Shown here piece after piece: positions 24,076 to 32,212 of a DNA stretch of 37,143 nt (positions are counted from its first letter, which is position 1; every line of letters starts with the position of its first letter). The stretch covers positions 1 to 37,143 of the forward strand of contig JADGHL010000040.1 in NCBI GenBank assembly GCA_019686135.1. The letters are read 5' to 3'. The DNA comes from Myxococcaceae bacterium (GTDB lineage: Bacteria; Myxococcota; Myxococcia; Myxococcales; Myxococcaceae). The position numbers and the translations under genes were made by a program. Under the pieces are notes generated by a model, which was given only the letters and a program-made list of their open reading frames with translations, did not search any database and had not been told where the DNA came from.

Positions 24076-24840
24076 TCAGGGCGCGCAGCTGATGTTCGGG
24101 ATGTTCGTGGCGATGAACGGCGTGACGCAGAACGCTCCGGCTTCCGAGGCCTGCGGAAGGGTGCAGCACTCGGTGTAGCTATTGAGCGGGTTCCCGCTGG
24201 CGTAAGGCGCGCAATCGGCGCGTGCGTGGCACCGCACGATCTGCGCCTGGGTGTCGCAGGAGAGCGGGATGTTGGGCGTACAGGTCGCGCTGCACGAGGC
24301 GATGGCGCTTTCAGGCGGGCAGTTGGGCAGCGTCCCCGGCCCGGTGGTCAGCGTGCCACAGCAGACCGGCGTCCCGCCGTCGCAGTCCTCCGGGCCGTCG
24401 CAGGCGAAGACCACGCCCGCGTCGCCGCAGCTCGGCGCGCACGTGAAGGTCGCCGTGCTCCCGTTGAAGTCGCCGCAGCACACGTCGCCGTTGAGGCACA
24501 CGTCGGTGCCGCACGGGATGCCCTCGAAGCCGGCGTCCGCCGGGCCCGCATCGATGGCGCCCCCATCGACACCCGCGTCCGCTTCTCCCCCATCCATGAA
24601 GACGCCGCCGTCCTCACCCGCGTCCATGCCGGCGTCGCTGCCAGCGTCCATCCCGGCGTCGACCCCCGCGTCGATGCCCGCATCCGTGCCGGCATCCATC
24701 CCTGCGTCACCGCCTCCACCACCGCCCGCGTCGACGCCCGCATCCGGAGGGACCGGCGCCGGGCCGCTGCACGCCCCCACGCCCACAGCAGTCACGGCAC
24801 ACAGACTGAACACCAGCGCACGCAATGACGAGCCGTTCAT
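24076..24840 (-). CDS. Lipoprotein with Asp-Ala-Gly repeat linker and Cys-rich domain
   Basis: A 254-residue protein with signal peptide MNGSSLRALVFSLCAVTAVG and lipobox VGAC, so C24 is probably lipidated. Residues 33-104 are a low-complexity linker of D-A-G-x units, a hallmark of surface lipoproteins in Myxococcota. The rest (105-254) is Cys-rich (CGTDVCLNGDVCCGDF, CAPSCGDAG, CCGTL, CPPES...CSATC, CDTQAQIVRC, CCTLPQ), suggesting several disulfides. ATG at 24840 has GGAGGG upstream, which fixes the start. No known catalytic motif. It sits between the HHE-PilZ gene and the aminotransferase operon with its own 360-bp upstream gap, so it is probably transcribed separately and lies in the pyrimidine block by chance. 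Confidence 0.8.
   Translation of the reverse strand: MNGSSLRALVFSLCAVTAVGVGACSGPAPVPPDAGVDAGGGGGGDAGMDAGTDAGIDAGVDAGMDAGSDAGMDAGEDGGVFMDGGEADAGVDGGAIDAGPADAGFEGIPCGTDVCLNGDVCCGDFNGSTATFTCAPSCGDAGVVFACDGPEDCDGGTPVCCGTLTTGPGTLPNCPPESAIASCSATCTPNIPLSCDTQAQIVRCHARADCAPYASGNPLNSYTECCTLPQASEAGAFCVTPFIATNIPNISCAP
24529..24744 (-). repeat. Coding minisatellite, Asp-Ala-Gly-x units
   Basis: Imperfect 12-base units (gatgccggcatg-like on the coding strand) translate to DAGM, DAGT, DAGI, DAGV, DAGS and similar. They form the flexible linker of the lipoprotein. The tract is prone to unit-number change. Confidence 0.75.
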
Positions 24841-25202
24841 CCGATTCCCTCCCGAAAAAGTGGGCAGAGCATCCCCTCTCCGGTTGCGCCGCGGCAAGTC
24901 AACGAACGCACGGGGCGCGAAGCGTGACGGCGCCTGACCACGAATCGCTGCGCGGTCGCGGAGGACGGCAACGGCCTTCGGCCGACGAGCATCCAGACAG
25001 CGGCGGCCCCGGACCTGCGACGGCCACGCTTCATCCGCGCCCAATTGGTGGGTGGATCCGCCAGTGCTTTGAATCACACGATCACGCGCCCGGTGCCGAG
25101 CCGGATGACGGAGCACACTTCAGCGCCCGCCTGAGCACGTGGAGTGCTGTGCGCGCTGACCACGTCAAGGAACGGATCAACCCGCGCGCAAATCGCAGCA
25201 GG
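24841..25202. other. 362-bp intergenic region
   Basis: No gene with a plausible start, ribosome binding site or family motif is seen on either strand. It is expected to contain the promoter of the lipoprotein gene at its left end and the 3' end of the HHE-PilZ transcript at its right end. No terminator hairpin with a T-run was found. Confidence 0.5.
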
Positions 25203-25952
25203 TCAGGTCGCAGCGGCCCGCCGGCGGCGCAACGATTCGGTGGCGACCCAGCTGGCGATGGCGAGGCCCGCCTGGGGCGGGAGGTTGACGAACCGTGCCC
25301 CCACGCCGCGCTTACCCGTGGCTCCCTCGCGGCCGAGCCACCGGACCTCGGCGCAGACGTCGATCGGCCCGGGGGCACCGGGGAGCAGGAGCCGTGCGTC
25401 GATGAACGAGCCGACCGGCAGCGGTCGATCCAGCTCCATCCGCATCCCGCTCAGGGAGAGATCGCGCAGCGTGGCGACCGGCTCGCCGTCGCCCTTGATC
25501 ACCGCCGGGCAGTCGCAGCTCACGCGCGGCATCTGACGGCGCTCGGCGCCGGCGCCCTCGGCGTAGCGGTCGAGCAGCGCGAACTCCTCGGCGAGGAGCG
25601 CCTCCACCAGGTCGCGCGCGGTCATCCACTGCTGCAGCGTGGCCGGACTTCCGGCGCCGGCCTCGAGCGGCGCGAGCGACTGACGCACGGACCGCTCGAA
25701 CGACTCCAGCTCGCGGGCGAAGGCGCGGACGCGGTCGGCGCGCTCCGGCTGCCCACGCACCGCGTCCAGGCGGGCCAGCTCCGGGAGCACCGTGCGTTCG
25801 AAGGCGATGTGCCCCAGCAGCACCGCCGACAACTTCCGCGCCGCGATGGCCACCTCAGCGGGGCGGCCGGCATGGACAGCCGCCGCCACCGAGAAGAGCA
25901 GCCGCTGGATCTGGAAGTGCTCGGAGCGGAGCTGCTCGATGAGGAGTTTCAC
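25203..25952 (-). CDS. Degenerate hemerythrin-like (HHE) helical domain fused to PilZ
   Basis: A 249-residue two-domain protein. Residues 1-130 are a four-helix bundle like the hemerythrin/HHE family (LRSEHFQIQRLLF with H12; LLGHIAFERTVLPEL with H48 and E52). The second half lacks the expected His ligands; the place of a late H-HxxEE is taken by EALLAEEFALLDRY. Residues 137-240 form a PilZ domain with both parts of the c-di-GMP motif: RxxxR (R139-R143) and DxSxxG (D164, S166, G169), plus WLG and GVGARFVNL. The gene begins 15 bases after the dihydropyrimidinase gene on the same strand, so it is likely co-transcribed. The PilZ call is strong; iron binding is doubtful. Confidence 0.82.
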   Translation of the reverse strand: MKLLIEQLRSEHFQIQRLLFSVAAAVHAGRPAEVAIAARKLSAVLLGHIAFERTVLPELARLDAVRGQPERADRVRAFARELESFERSVRQSLAPLEAGAGSPATLQQWMTARDLVEALLAEEFALLDRYAEGAGAERRQMPRVSCDCPAVIKGDGEPVATLRDLSLSGMRMELDRPLPVGSFIDARLLLPGAPGPIDVCAEVRWLGREGATGKRGVGARFVNLPPQAGLAIASWVATESLRRRRAAAT

Positions 25953-25967
25953 GGTGCCATCCTTCCA

Positions 25968-27350
25968 TCAGCTGCGCGGCGAGCGGCGCAGGTACTTCCC
26001 TGCCCCGGCCCTGCCGGTGAACTTCCCCCCTTCGACGATGATATTGCCGCGCGAGATGACGATCTCGGTCATCCCCTTGGTGGTGCGGCCCTCGTAGGGA
26101 TTGTAGTCGGCGCGGCTGTGGTGGGTCGCCGCGCTCCAGTGGGTCGACTGGTTCGGATCGAACACCACCAGGTCCGCGTCCGAGCCCGGGGCGATGGTCC
26201 CCTTGCGCGGGAACATGCCGAAGATCTTCGCCGGCGCGGTGGAAGCGATCTCCACCCAGCGGTTGAGCGAGATGTTCCCGGGGACGACACCGCCGTCGAA
26301 CAAAAGGCTCATCCGCGTCTCCACGCCGGGCGCGCCGTTGGGGATCTTCGAGAAGTCGTCCTTGCCCAGCTGCTTGTCGGTCTTCATGCAGAACGGGCAG
26401 TGATCCGTGGAGACGACCTGCAGGTCGTTGTTGCGCAGGCCGCGCCACAGATCCTTCTGCGTGTGCTTCGCGCGCAACGGCGGTGACATCACGTACTTCG
26501 CTCCGCCGAAGCCCGGCTCTTCGTAGTTCTCGTAGGAGAGGAAGAGGTACTGCGGGCAGGTCTCCGCGTGGACCGGCAGCCCGCGGTCGCGGGCCTCGGC
26601 GACTTTCTCCAGCGCCTCGGCGGCGGAGAGGTGGACGATGTACACCGGCACATCGGCGATCTCCGCCATGCAGATGGCCCGGTAGGTGGCCTCCGCCTCG
26701 GCGCGGGCCGGACGGGTGAGCGCGTGCCACTTCGGCGCCTTGTGTCCTTTGGCGATCGCCTGTTGGGTGAGGACGTCGATGACGCCGCCGTTCTCCGCGT
26801 GCATGGAGATGGTGGCGCCGATTTCGCCGGAGCGCTGCATCGCGCGGAAGATCGACGCGTCGTCGAGCATGAACACGCCCGGATAGGCCATGAACAGCTT
26901 GAAGGAGGTGACGCCCTCCTTGACCATGTCGCCCATCTCGCGGCCGAGCGAGTCGTTGTACTCGCGCATGATCATGTGGAAGCCGTAGTCGATGGTGGCC
27001 TTGCCCTCGGCCTTGCCCATCCAGGTCTCCCACGCCTTGCGCAACGACGATCCGCGCTCCTGGATCGCGAAGTCCACGATGGTGGTGGTGCCGCCGAACG
27101 CCGCCGCCTTCGTGCCGGTCTCGAAGTCGTCCACCGAGTAGGTGCCGCCGAACGGCATGTCCATGTGCGTGTGCACGTCGATGCCGCCGGGGATGACGTA
27201 CTTCCCCTTCGCGTCGATCGTCCGATCCGCCTTCACCTGAAGGTCGGTGCCGATCATGGAGATCCGCTCGTTCTCCACGAAGATGTCGCCCACATACGTG
27301 TCGACCGCCGTGACAATCGTGCCGTCCTTGATGAGCAGAGTCCGGTTCAC
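25968..27350 (-). CDS. Dihydropyrimidinase (hydantoinase family)
   Basis: A 460-residue amidohydrolase that opens dihydrouracil/dihydrothymine to N-carbamoyl-beta-amino acids. The binuclear zinc site is complete: HTH at 60-62, the carboxylated lysine K151 in TSFKLFMAYPG, H184 in ISMHAENG, H240 in VYIVHLSAAEA, and D316 in STDHCPF. The hydrophobic and substrate loops (GGTYSVDDFETGTKAAAFGG, MSPPLRAK) also fit dihydropyrimidinase rather than allantoinase or dihydroorotase. It is between the ureidopropionase gene (74 bases upstream) and the PilZ gene (15 bases downstream). D-hydantoinase activity is the main overlapping alternative. Confidence 0.93.
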   Translation of the reverse strand: MNRTLLIKDGTIVTAVDTYVGDIFVENERISMIGTDLQVKADRTIDAKGKYVIPGGIDVHTHMDMPFGGTYSVDDFETGTKAAAFGGTTTIVDFAIQERGSSLRKAWETWMGKAEGKATIDYGFHMIMREYNDSLGREMGDMVKEGVTSFKLFMAYPGVFMLDDASIFRAMQRSGEIGATISMHAENGGVIDVLTQQAIAKGHKAPKWHALTRPARAEAEATYRAICMAEIADVPVYIVHLSAAEALEKVAEARDRGLPVHAETCPQYLFLSYENYEEPGFGGAKYVMSPPLRAKHTQKDLWRGLRNNDLQVVSTDHCPFCMKTDKQLGKDDFSKIPNGAPGVETRMSLLFDGGVVPGNISLNRWVEIASTAPAKIFGMFPRKGTIAPGSDADLVVFDPNQSTHWSAATHHSRADYNPYEGRTTKGMTEIVISRGNIIVEGGKFTGRAGAGKYLRRSPRS

Positions 27351-27385
27351 CAGACCAACCTCCAGAAAAGGGTCCTACAAACGCC

Positions 27386-27415
27386 GAACGACGAACCACC
27401 AACGAGAACGACGAA
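27386..27415. repeat. Pair of 10-bp direct repeats between ureidopropionase and dihydropyrimidinase genes
   Basis: GAACGACGAA occurs at 27386-27395 and again at 27406-27415, a 20-bp period close to two helical turns, in the 74-bp gap upstream of the dihydropyrimidinase gene. Such spacing places both copies on the same DNA face and would suit a regulator dimer. Chance cannot be excluded. Confidence 0.35.
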
Positions 27416-27424
27416 TGCGGCTGC

Positions 27425-28297
27425 CTACGGCAGCTGCCGCAGCATGTCGCCGTAGGTCTCCGGGCGGCGGTCGCGGAAGAACTGCCAGGTGCGGCGGACC
27501 TCTTCGATTATGTCGAGGTTCATCTCCGCGACGACCAGCTCGTCCTTGTCCTCGCTGCCCATGGCGAGGAAGTTCCCGCGCGGATCGCAGAAGTACGACG
27601 TCCCGTAGAACTTGCCGATGTTCCACGGCGCCTCGGTGCCGACGCGGTTGGACGCGGCGATGAAGTAGCCGTTGGCGACCGCGTGGGCCGGCTGCTCCAG
27701 CTTCCACAGGTACTGCGAGAGTCCGGCGACGGTGGCGGACGGGTTGAAGACGATCTCCGCGCCGTTGAGGCCCAGAAGTCGCGCGCCCTCGGGGAAGTGG
27801 CGGTCGTAGCAGATGTACACGCCGATGGTGGCGTAGCGGGTCTTGAAGACCGGGTAGCCGAGGTTGCCGGGCTTGAAGAAGAACTTCTCCCAGAAGCCGT
27901 TGGTGTGCGGGATGTGGTTCTTCCGGTACATCCCCAGGTAGCTGCCGTCGGCGTCCACCACGGCGGCGGTGTTGTAGTAGACGCCCGCCATCGCGCGCTC
28001 GTAGATGGGGATGATCATCGCCATCTGGTACTTCTTCGCGTAGGCGCTGAGCTTTTCGACGGTGGGCCCAGGAATCGGCTCGGCGATGTCGCACCACTTC
28101 GGATCCTGCGAAGGACAGAAGTACGGGGCGTTGAACACCTCCTGCAGACAGAGGATCTGCACGCCCTTCTTCCCCGCCTCCTCGATGAACGGCAGGTGCT
28201 TTTCGAACATCGCGTCCCGGATCGTCTCGACCTTCGCGTTCGGGTCGTTGATCGGGTTCGAGCACTGGATCAGACCGCCGATGACCTTACGTGCCAT
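27425..28297 (-). CDS. Beta-ureidopropionase (nitrilase superfamily)
   Basis: A 290-residue carbon-nitrogen hydrolase that releases CO2 and ammonia from N-carbamoyl-beta-alanine or N-carbamoyl-beta-aminoisobutyrate, the third step of reductive pyrimidine degradation. The catalytic triad is visible: E53 in CLQEVF, K126 in YRKNHIPH and C163 in YICYDRHFPE. NPSATVAGLSQYLWKLEQP and AASNRVGTE follow as in eukaryotic-type ureidopropionases; the length fits the bacterial branch. The start ATG has GAGGGA five bases upstream. It is the first gene of its operon, preceded by a candidate promoter. D-carbamoylase is an alternative but the neighbours favour ureidopropionase. Confidence 0.92.
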   Translation of the reverse strand: MARKVIGGLIQCSNPINDPNAKVETIRDAMFEKHLPFIEEAGKKGVQILCLQEVFNAPYFCPSQDPKWCDIAEPIPGPTVEKLSAYAKKYQMAMIIPIYERAMAGVYYNTAAVVDADGSYLGMYRKNHIPHTNGFWEKFFFKPGNLGYPVFKTRYATIGVYICYDRHFPEGARLLGLNGAEIVFNPSATVAGLSQYLWKLEQPAHAVANGYFIAASNRVGTEAPWNIGKFYGTSYFCDPRGNFLAMGSEDKDELVVAEMNLDIIEEVRRTWQFFRDRRPETYGDMLRQLP

Positions 28298-28335
28298 CCG
28301 TTCCCTCGCAGGCAGTGAGTGAGTGGAAGTCTGCC

Positions 28336-28365
28336 GAATTAGCCTACTCGGCGACTGCGGGTCAA
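28336..28365 (-). promoter_or_regulatory. Promoter candidate before the beta-ureidopropionase gene
   Basis: TTGACC (28365-28360), 18 bp, TAATTC (28341-28336) on the minus strand, 39 bases before the ATG. The -35 with its flank TTTTGACCC and the spacer length match those of the promoter before the aminotransferase-preTA operon, which supports both. The -10 is imperfect. Confidence 0.4.
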
Positions 28366-28413
28366 AAGCGCCCCGGGGATTGCGGCAAGCCCGGCGAGCG
28401 TTAGCGTCAACGC

Positions 28414-28656
28414 GTGTCGATCATCCGCTCGCTGATCCGCCTGGTGGATCCAATCCAGCACCGTGAAGAAGAGGCGAAACACAAGCGCTGGATGCAGCAG
28501 TTCGCCACGCCGGATCCGGACGATGGCGATCCGCCCGAAGAAGCCAGCCTGATGCAGGACGTCCCCATCCCCCGGCGCTGCCGGGTCTGCGGCCGCGTCG
28601 AGAAGGAGGCCCGCTACTGCCCCGACTGCCTGGCGGACACCCTCACGCCGATCTGA
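28414..28656 (+). CDS. Small zinc-ribbon protein
   Basis: An 80-residue protein starting at GTG 28414. The N-terminal half is helical and charged (IRLVDPIQHREEEAKHKRWM), followed by an acidic stretch and a C-terminal CRVCGRVEKEARYCPDCL motif that should bind one zinc through two CxxC pairs. No known partner is beside it; the SnoaL-YHS gene follows 80 bases downstream on the same strand. Function unknown. The start is the only suitable one before the conserved-looking helix but has a weak ribosome binding site. Confidence 0.65.
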   Translation: MSIIRSLIRLVDPIQHREEEAKHKRWMQQFATPDPDDGDPPEEASLMQDVPIPRRCRVCGRVEKEARYCPDCLADTLTPI

Positions 28657-28736
28657 TCCACACGGCGGCTTGTCCCATGCGTAATGCCGATGGTGCGGCT
28701 GCGTCCATGGAGACAGAACCCGACCAGGAGAGTTCC

Positions 28737-29249
28737 ATGAGTCACGCCAGAGCCATCGTCGAAAGCTTCCTCGACGCCTACCACCGGGGCGATGAGAAGC
28801 GCGCCCGGGCACTCCTTGCCGACGACTTCGCGTTCATCGGTCCCGCGGTCCGCTACGACAACGCCGACAGGTACCTCAAGTCCTCGGCGCACGTGGCCGC
28901 CGGCTTCCGGGGGCTGGAGATCCAGCGGATGTTCGAGGACGGCGACGACGTCTGCGTCTTCTACGTGCTGCGCGTGAACGCCGAGCCCTACGCAATGCCG
29001 ATGGCGGAGTGGTTCCAGCTCACCGGCGACCGCATCTCGGCGATCCGGTTGATATTCGACACCGGCCCGTTCGTCGCCCCGCGGCGCGAGTCGAAGGAGA
29101 CGGCGATCGACCCGGTCTGCCAGATGGTCGTGGACAAGCGCTCGCCCCCGGCGACCTGGGTGCACCTTGGGGAGACCTACTACTTCTGCAACCCCGGCTG
29201 CGCGGAGGCGTTCAGGAAGGATCCGGAGGCGTATCTCCGTCCATCCTGA
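28737..29249 (+). CDS. SnoaL/NTF2-like domain fused to a YHS domain
   Basis: A 170-residue fusion. Residues 1-112 have the SnoaL/NTF2-like fold pattern (AIVESFLDAYHRGDEKRARALL ... DDVCVFYVLRVN ... AEWFQLTGDRISAIRLIFD). Residues 124-168 are a YHS domain, DPVCQMVVD with the following YYFCNPGCAEAFRKDPEAYL. YHS domains bind metal (often copper or heavy metal) through Cys, and occur in membrane ATPases and hydroxylases. ATG at 28737 has AGGAGA seven bases upstream; a start at 28677 is less likely. The combined role is unknown; a metal-dependent small-molecule or stress function is possible. Confidence 0.78.
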   Translation: MSHARAIVESFLDAYHRGDEKRARALLADDFAFIGPAVRYDNADRYLKSSAHVAAGFRGLEIQRMFEDGDDVCVFYVLRVNAEPYAMPMAEWFQLTGDRISAIRLIFDTGPFVAPRRESKETAIDPVCQMVVDKRSPPATWVHLGETYYFCNPGCAEAFRKDPEAYLRPS

Positions 29250-29260
29250 AGCGCTCCGGC

Positions 29261-29770
29261 TCACCGGCGCTCCGTCGGGTCGCCCTTCTGACGATTGAGC
29301 TCTGCCGCCTGGCGGATCAGGTGGTCGAGCTCTTCGATCGGCACGTTCTCCGGGTCGGTGATCTTCACGTGCTTCATCCGGTCGCCGGTCCCCTCGAGGA
29401 TCCCGTACGGATCCTCCAGCTCGGCGCCGCGCCAGAAGCCGAAGCCGACGTGCCGGCAGAACGGCTTCATCCACGCGAACGGTCCGTTGAGCTCGTAGAC
29501 CGGCTGGCCCCACTTGATGCACTCGTTCGCCTCCGGAACTGCGGTCTTCACGGTCATCCGGAGCTCGGCCATCACCCCCTTCCACGGGGGCGGGACCTTC
29601 TGGGCGATGAAGTCTTCGACCGTCATCTCCCGCTTCTGGAGCGGCTTGCGGGCCGGCGAGGGACCCACGCGCCCGGGCGCCGCCTTCGAGCGCGCGGTCT
29701 TCTTCGCGGTCGTCTTCTTCGTCGTCTTCTTTTTCGGTGCCGTCTTCTTCCTCGATGCCCTGGTCGCCAT
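29261..29770 (-). CDS. DUF1801 protein with histone H1-like Lys/Ala/Thr tail
   Basis: A 169-residue protein. The first 45 residues (RKKTAPKKKTTKKTTAKKTA and on) are rich in Lys, Thr, Ala and Pro like the tails of histone H1-type bacterial proteins and should bind nucleic acid unspecifically. The rest is a DUF1801 domain (VEDFIAQKVPPPWKGVMAEL, CIKWGQPVYELNG, FWRGAELEDPYGILEG, HVKITDPENVPIEEL), a fold of unproven function found in YdhG-type proteins. ATG 29770 is preferred to a GTG at 29791. It is convergent with the SnoaL-YHS gene and follows the transsulfuration gene by 24 bases on the same strand. Confidence 0.78.
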   Translation of the reverse strand: MATRASRKKTAPKKKTTKKTTAKKTARSKAAPGRVGPSPARKPLQKREMTVEDFIAQKVPPPWKGVMAELRMTVKTAVPEANECIKWGQPVYELNGPFAWMKPFCRHVGFGFWRGAELEDPYGILEGTGDRMKHVKITDPENVPIEELDHLIRQAAELNRQKGDPTERR

Positions 29771-29794
29771 GGAGCCGGGGACACTAGGCACGGG

Positions 29795-30937
<1,143 letters not shown>

Positions 30938-30983
30938 AGCGTGCGCACACTAATGGAAACGCAGCGGCGCGCCACCGGCAGTG

Positions 30984-31502
30984 TCAGGGCTCCTGTCGCG
31001 CCAGGCCCGGCACCACGAACACGTGGACGTTGAGCGTGTAGATGCCGGTCTTCGGCGCGAGCAGCACCTCGATCCCGCCGATCGCCCGCCCGTCGCCCTG
31101 GAACTTCCCCCAGTACAGGCGCCTCGTGGCGCCGATCGGCACGCCAGGGGTCCGCCGGGAGCCACCTTCGACCGCATGCGGCGGCTTGAACGGCACGGTC
31201 CGCGCGCCGCTGGCGTTCTCGTCGCCCTCCACGACCAGCTCGACCGGCGCCCAACCGGTCAGCCACTTCGCATCCCGAAGCGCCGCTTCGACGTCGGCGT
31301 CGAGCTTCTTCTCGCGGTCGGGCGCGTCCTCCGGCGCATGTGCGTAGTCGCGGAGCGCCTTGTCCAACTGTCCTTCGAGCAGCCGGAACTGCGCCGTGTG
31401 CCCCAGCATCACCGAACGCGCCCAGTTCTCGTCGATGGGCGGCGCCTTGCATCCGGCGACGGCGAACAGGCCAGCCGCGACCAGGAACGTGCGACCAAGC
31501 AT
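30984..31502 (-). CDS. Predicted lipoprotein of unknown function
   Basis: A 172-residue protein with signal MLGRTFLVAAGLFAVAGC and lipobox VAGC (C18). The mature part has a helix rich in Ala/Glu (RLLEGQLDKALRDYAHAPED), then mostly beta segments (APVELVVEGDENASGARTVP, RRLYWGKFQGDGRAIGGIEV, TGIYTLNVHVFVVP). No family is recognised. The ATG at 31502 has AGGTGG six bases upstream; a GTG one codon before is also possible. It follows the UdgX gene on the same strand with 13 bases between, so the two may be co-transcribed. Localised to a membrane, probably facing the periplasm. Confidence 0.65.
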   Translation of the reverse strand: MLGRTFLVAAGLFAVAGCKAPPIDENWARSVMLGHTAQFRLLEGQLDKALRDYAHAPEDAPDREKKLDADVEAALRDAKWLTGWAPVELVVEGDENASGARTVPFKPPHAVEGGSRRTPGVPIGATRRLYWGKFQGDGRAIGGIEVLLAPKTGIYTLNVHVFVVPGLARQEP

Positions 31503-31515
31503 CACGGTCCACCTA

Positions 31516-32202
31516 TCACTTCTCCCCGAGGACCGCCGCGACCTTCTTGAGGTCTTCGATGAACTGCGCGGTCTGCGCGTGCCGCGCCCGGTCGTCGGGA
31601 GCGCGCAGAATCGACGAGGGGTGCACGGTCGCCATCACCCGGGGCGCGAGCGGCGAGGAGCGGATCCACTCGCCGCGCCGCTCCGTCACTCGGAAGCTTC
31701 TGCCGAGGAGCGCCTGCGCGGCGGTGGCCCCGAGGCAGACGATCAACTTCGGCGCAATCACCGCCAGCTCCGCGTCCAGCCACGGGCGGCAGGCGGTGAT
31801 CTCCTTCTGGTTCGGCTTCTCGTGGAGGCGCCGCTTCCCCCGGGTCGCCGTCCATTTGAAGTGCTTCACCACGTTGGTGACGTACACGTCCCGACGATCG
31901 AGGCCGGCCGCCTCGAGCGCGTTGTCGAACAACGCGCCCGCCGGTCCGACGAACGGCCGGCCCATCAGATCTTCGCGATCGCCCGGCTGCTCGCCCACGA
32001 AGACGACCCGCGCGTCCTTCGGCCCCTCTCCGAACACCGTCTGCGTCCCGCGCTCCCAGAGGTCGCAGGCCTTGCAGTCCGCCGCGGCGGTGCGAAGTTT
32101 GGCGAGCGTCGGTCGCGACGGGACGAGCGGCGCCGCCGTGCCTTCGGCGAACGGTCCCTCCGGTCCGGGTGGGCGCTGGTTCGGCACGGTCCGAAGTTCC
32201 AC
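31516..32202 (-). CDS. udgX: UdgX-type uracil-DNA glycosylase (family 4-like, Fe-S)
   Basis: About 228 residues of the uracil-DNA glycosylase superfamily. Motif A is GEQPGD at 70-75 followed by DLMGRPFVGPAG; motif B is HPSS near 194. The loop RGKRRLHEKP (121-130) matches the diagnostic insertion of UdgX (KRRIH), in which the His forms a covalent bond to uracil-containing DNA after excision. Here the loop reads KRRLH. Fe-S cysteines are present as C43-x2-C46, C138 and C156. The start is uncertain: GTG at 32202 or 32187, both facing the divergent methyltransferase ATG at 32213; the ATG at 32271 would overlap that gene. The product should act in DNA repair in the cytoplasm. Confidence 0.85.
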   Translation of the reverse strand: MELRTVPNQRPPGPEGPFAEGTAAPLVPSRPTLAKLRTAAADCKACDLWERGTQTVFGEGPKDARVVFVGEQPGDREDLMGRPFVGPAGALFDNALEAAGLDRRDVYVTNVVKHFKWTATRGKRRLHEKPNQKEITACRPWLDAELAVIAPKLIVCLGATAAQALLGRSFRVTERRGEWIRSSPLAPRVMATVHPSSILRAPDDRARHAQTAQFIEDLKKVAAVLGEK

Positions 32203-32212
32203 ACCTCGTGCG

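Noticed and set aside
24529-24744. Periodic 12-base repeats considered as a CRISPR-like or noncoding array
   Set aside because: Units are in frame, without unique spacers, and translate to the DAG linker of a lipoprotein.
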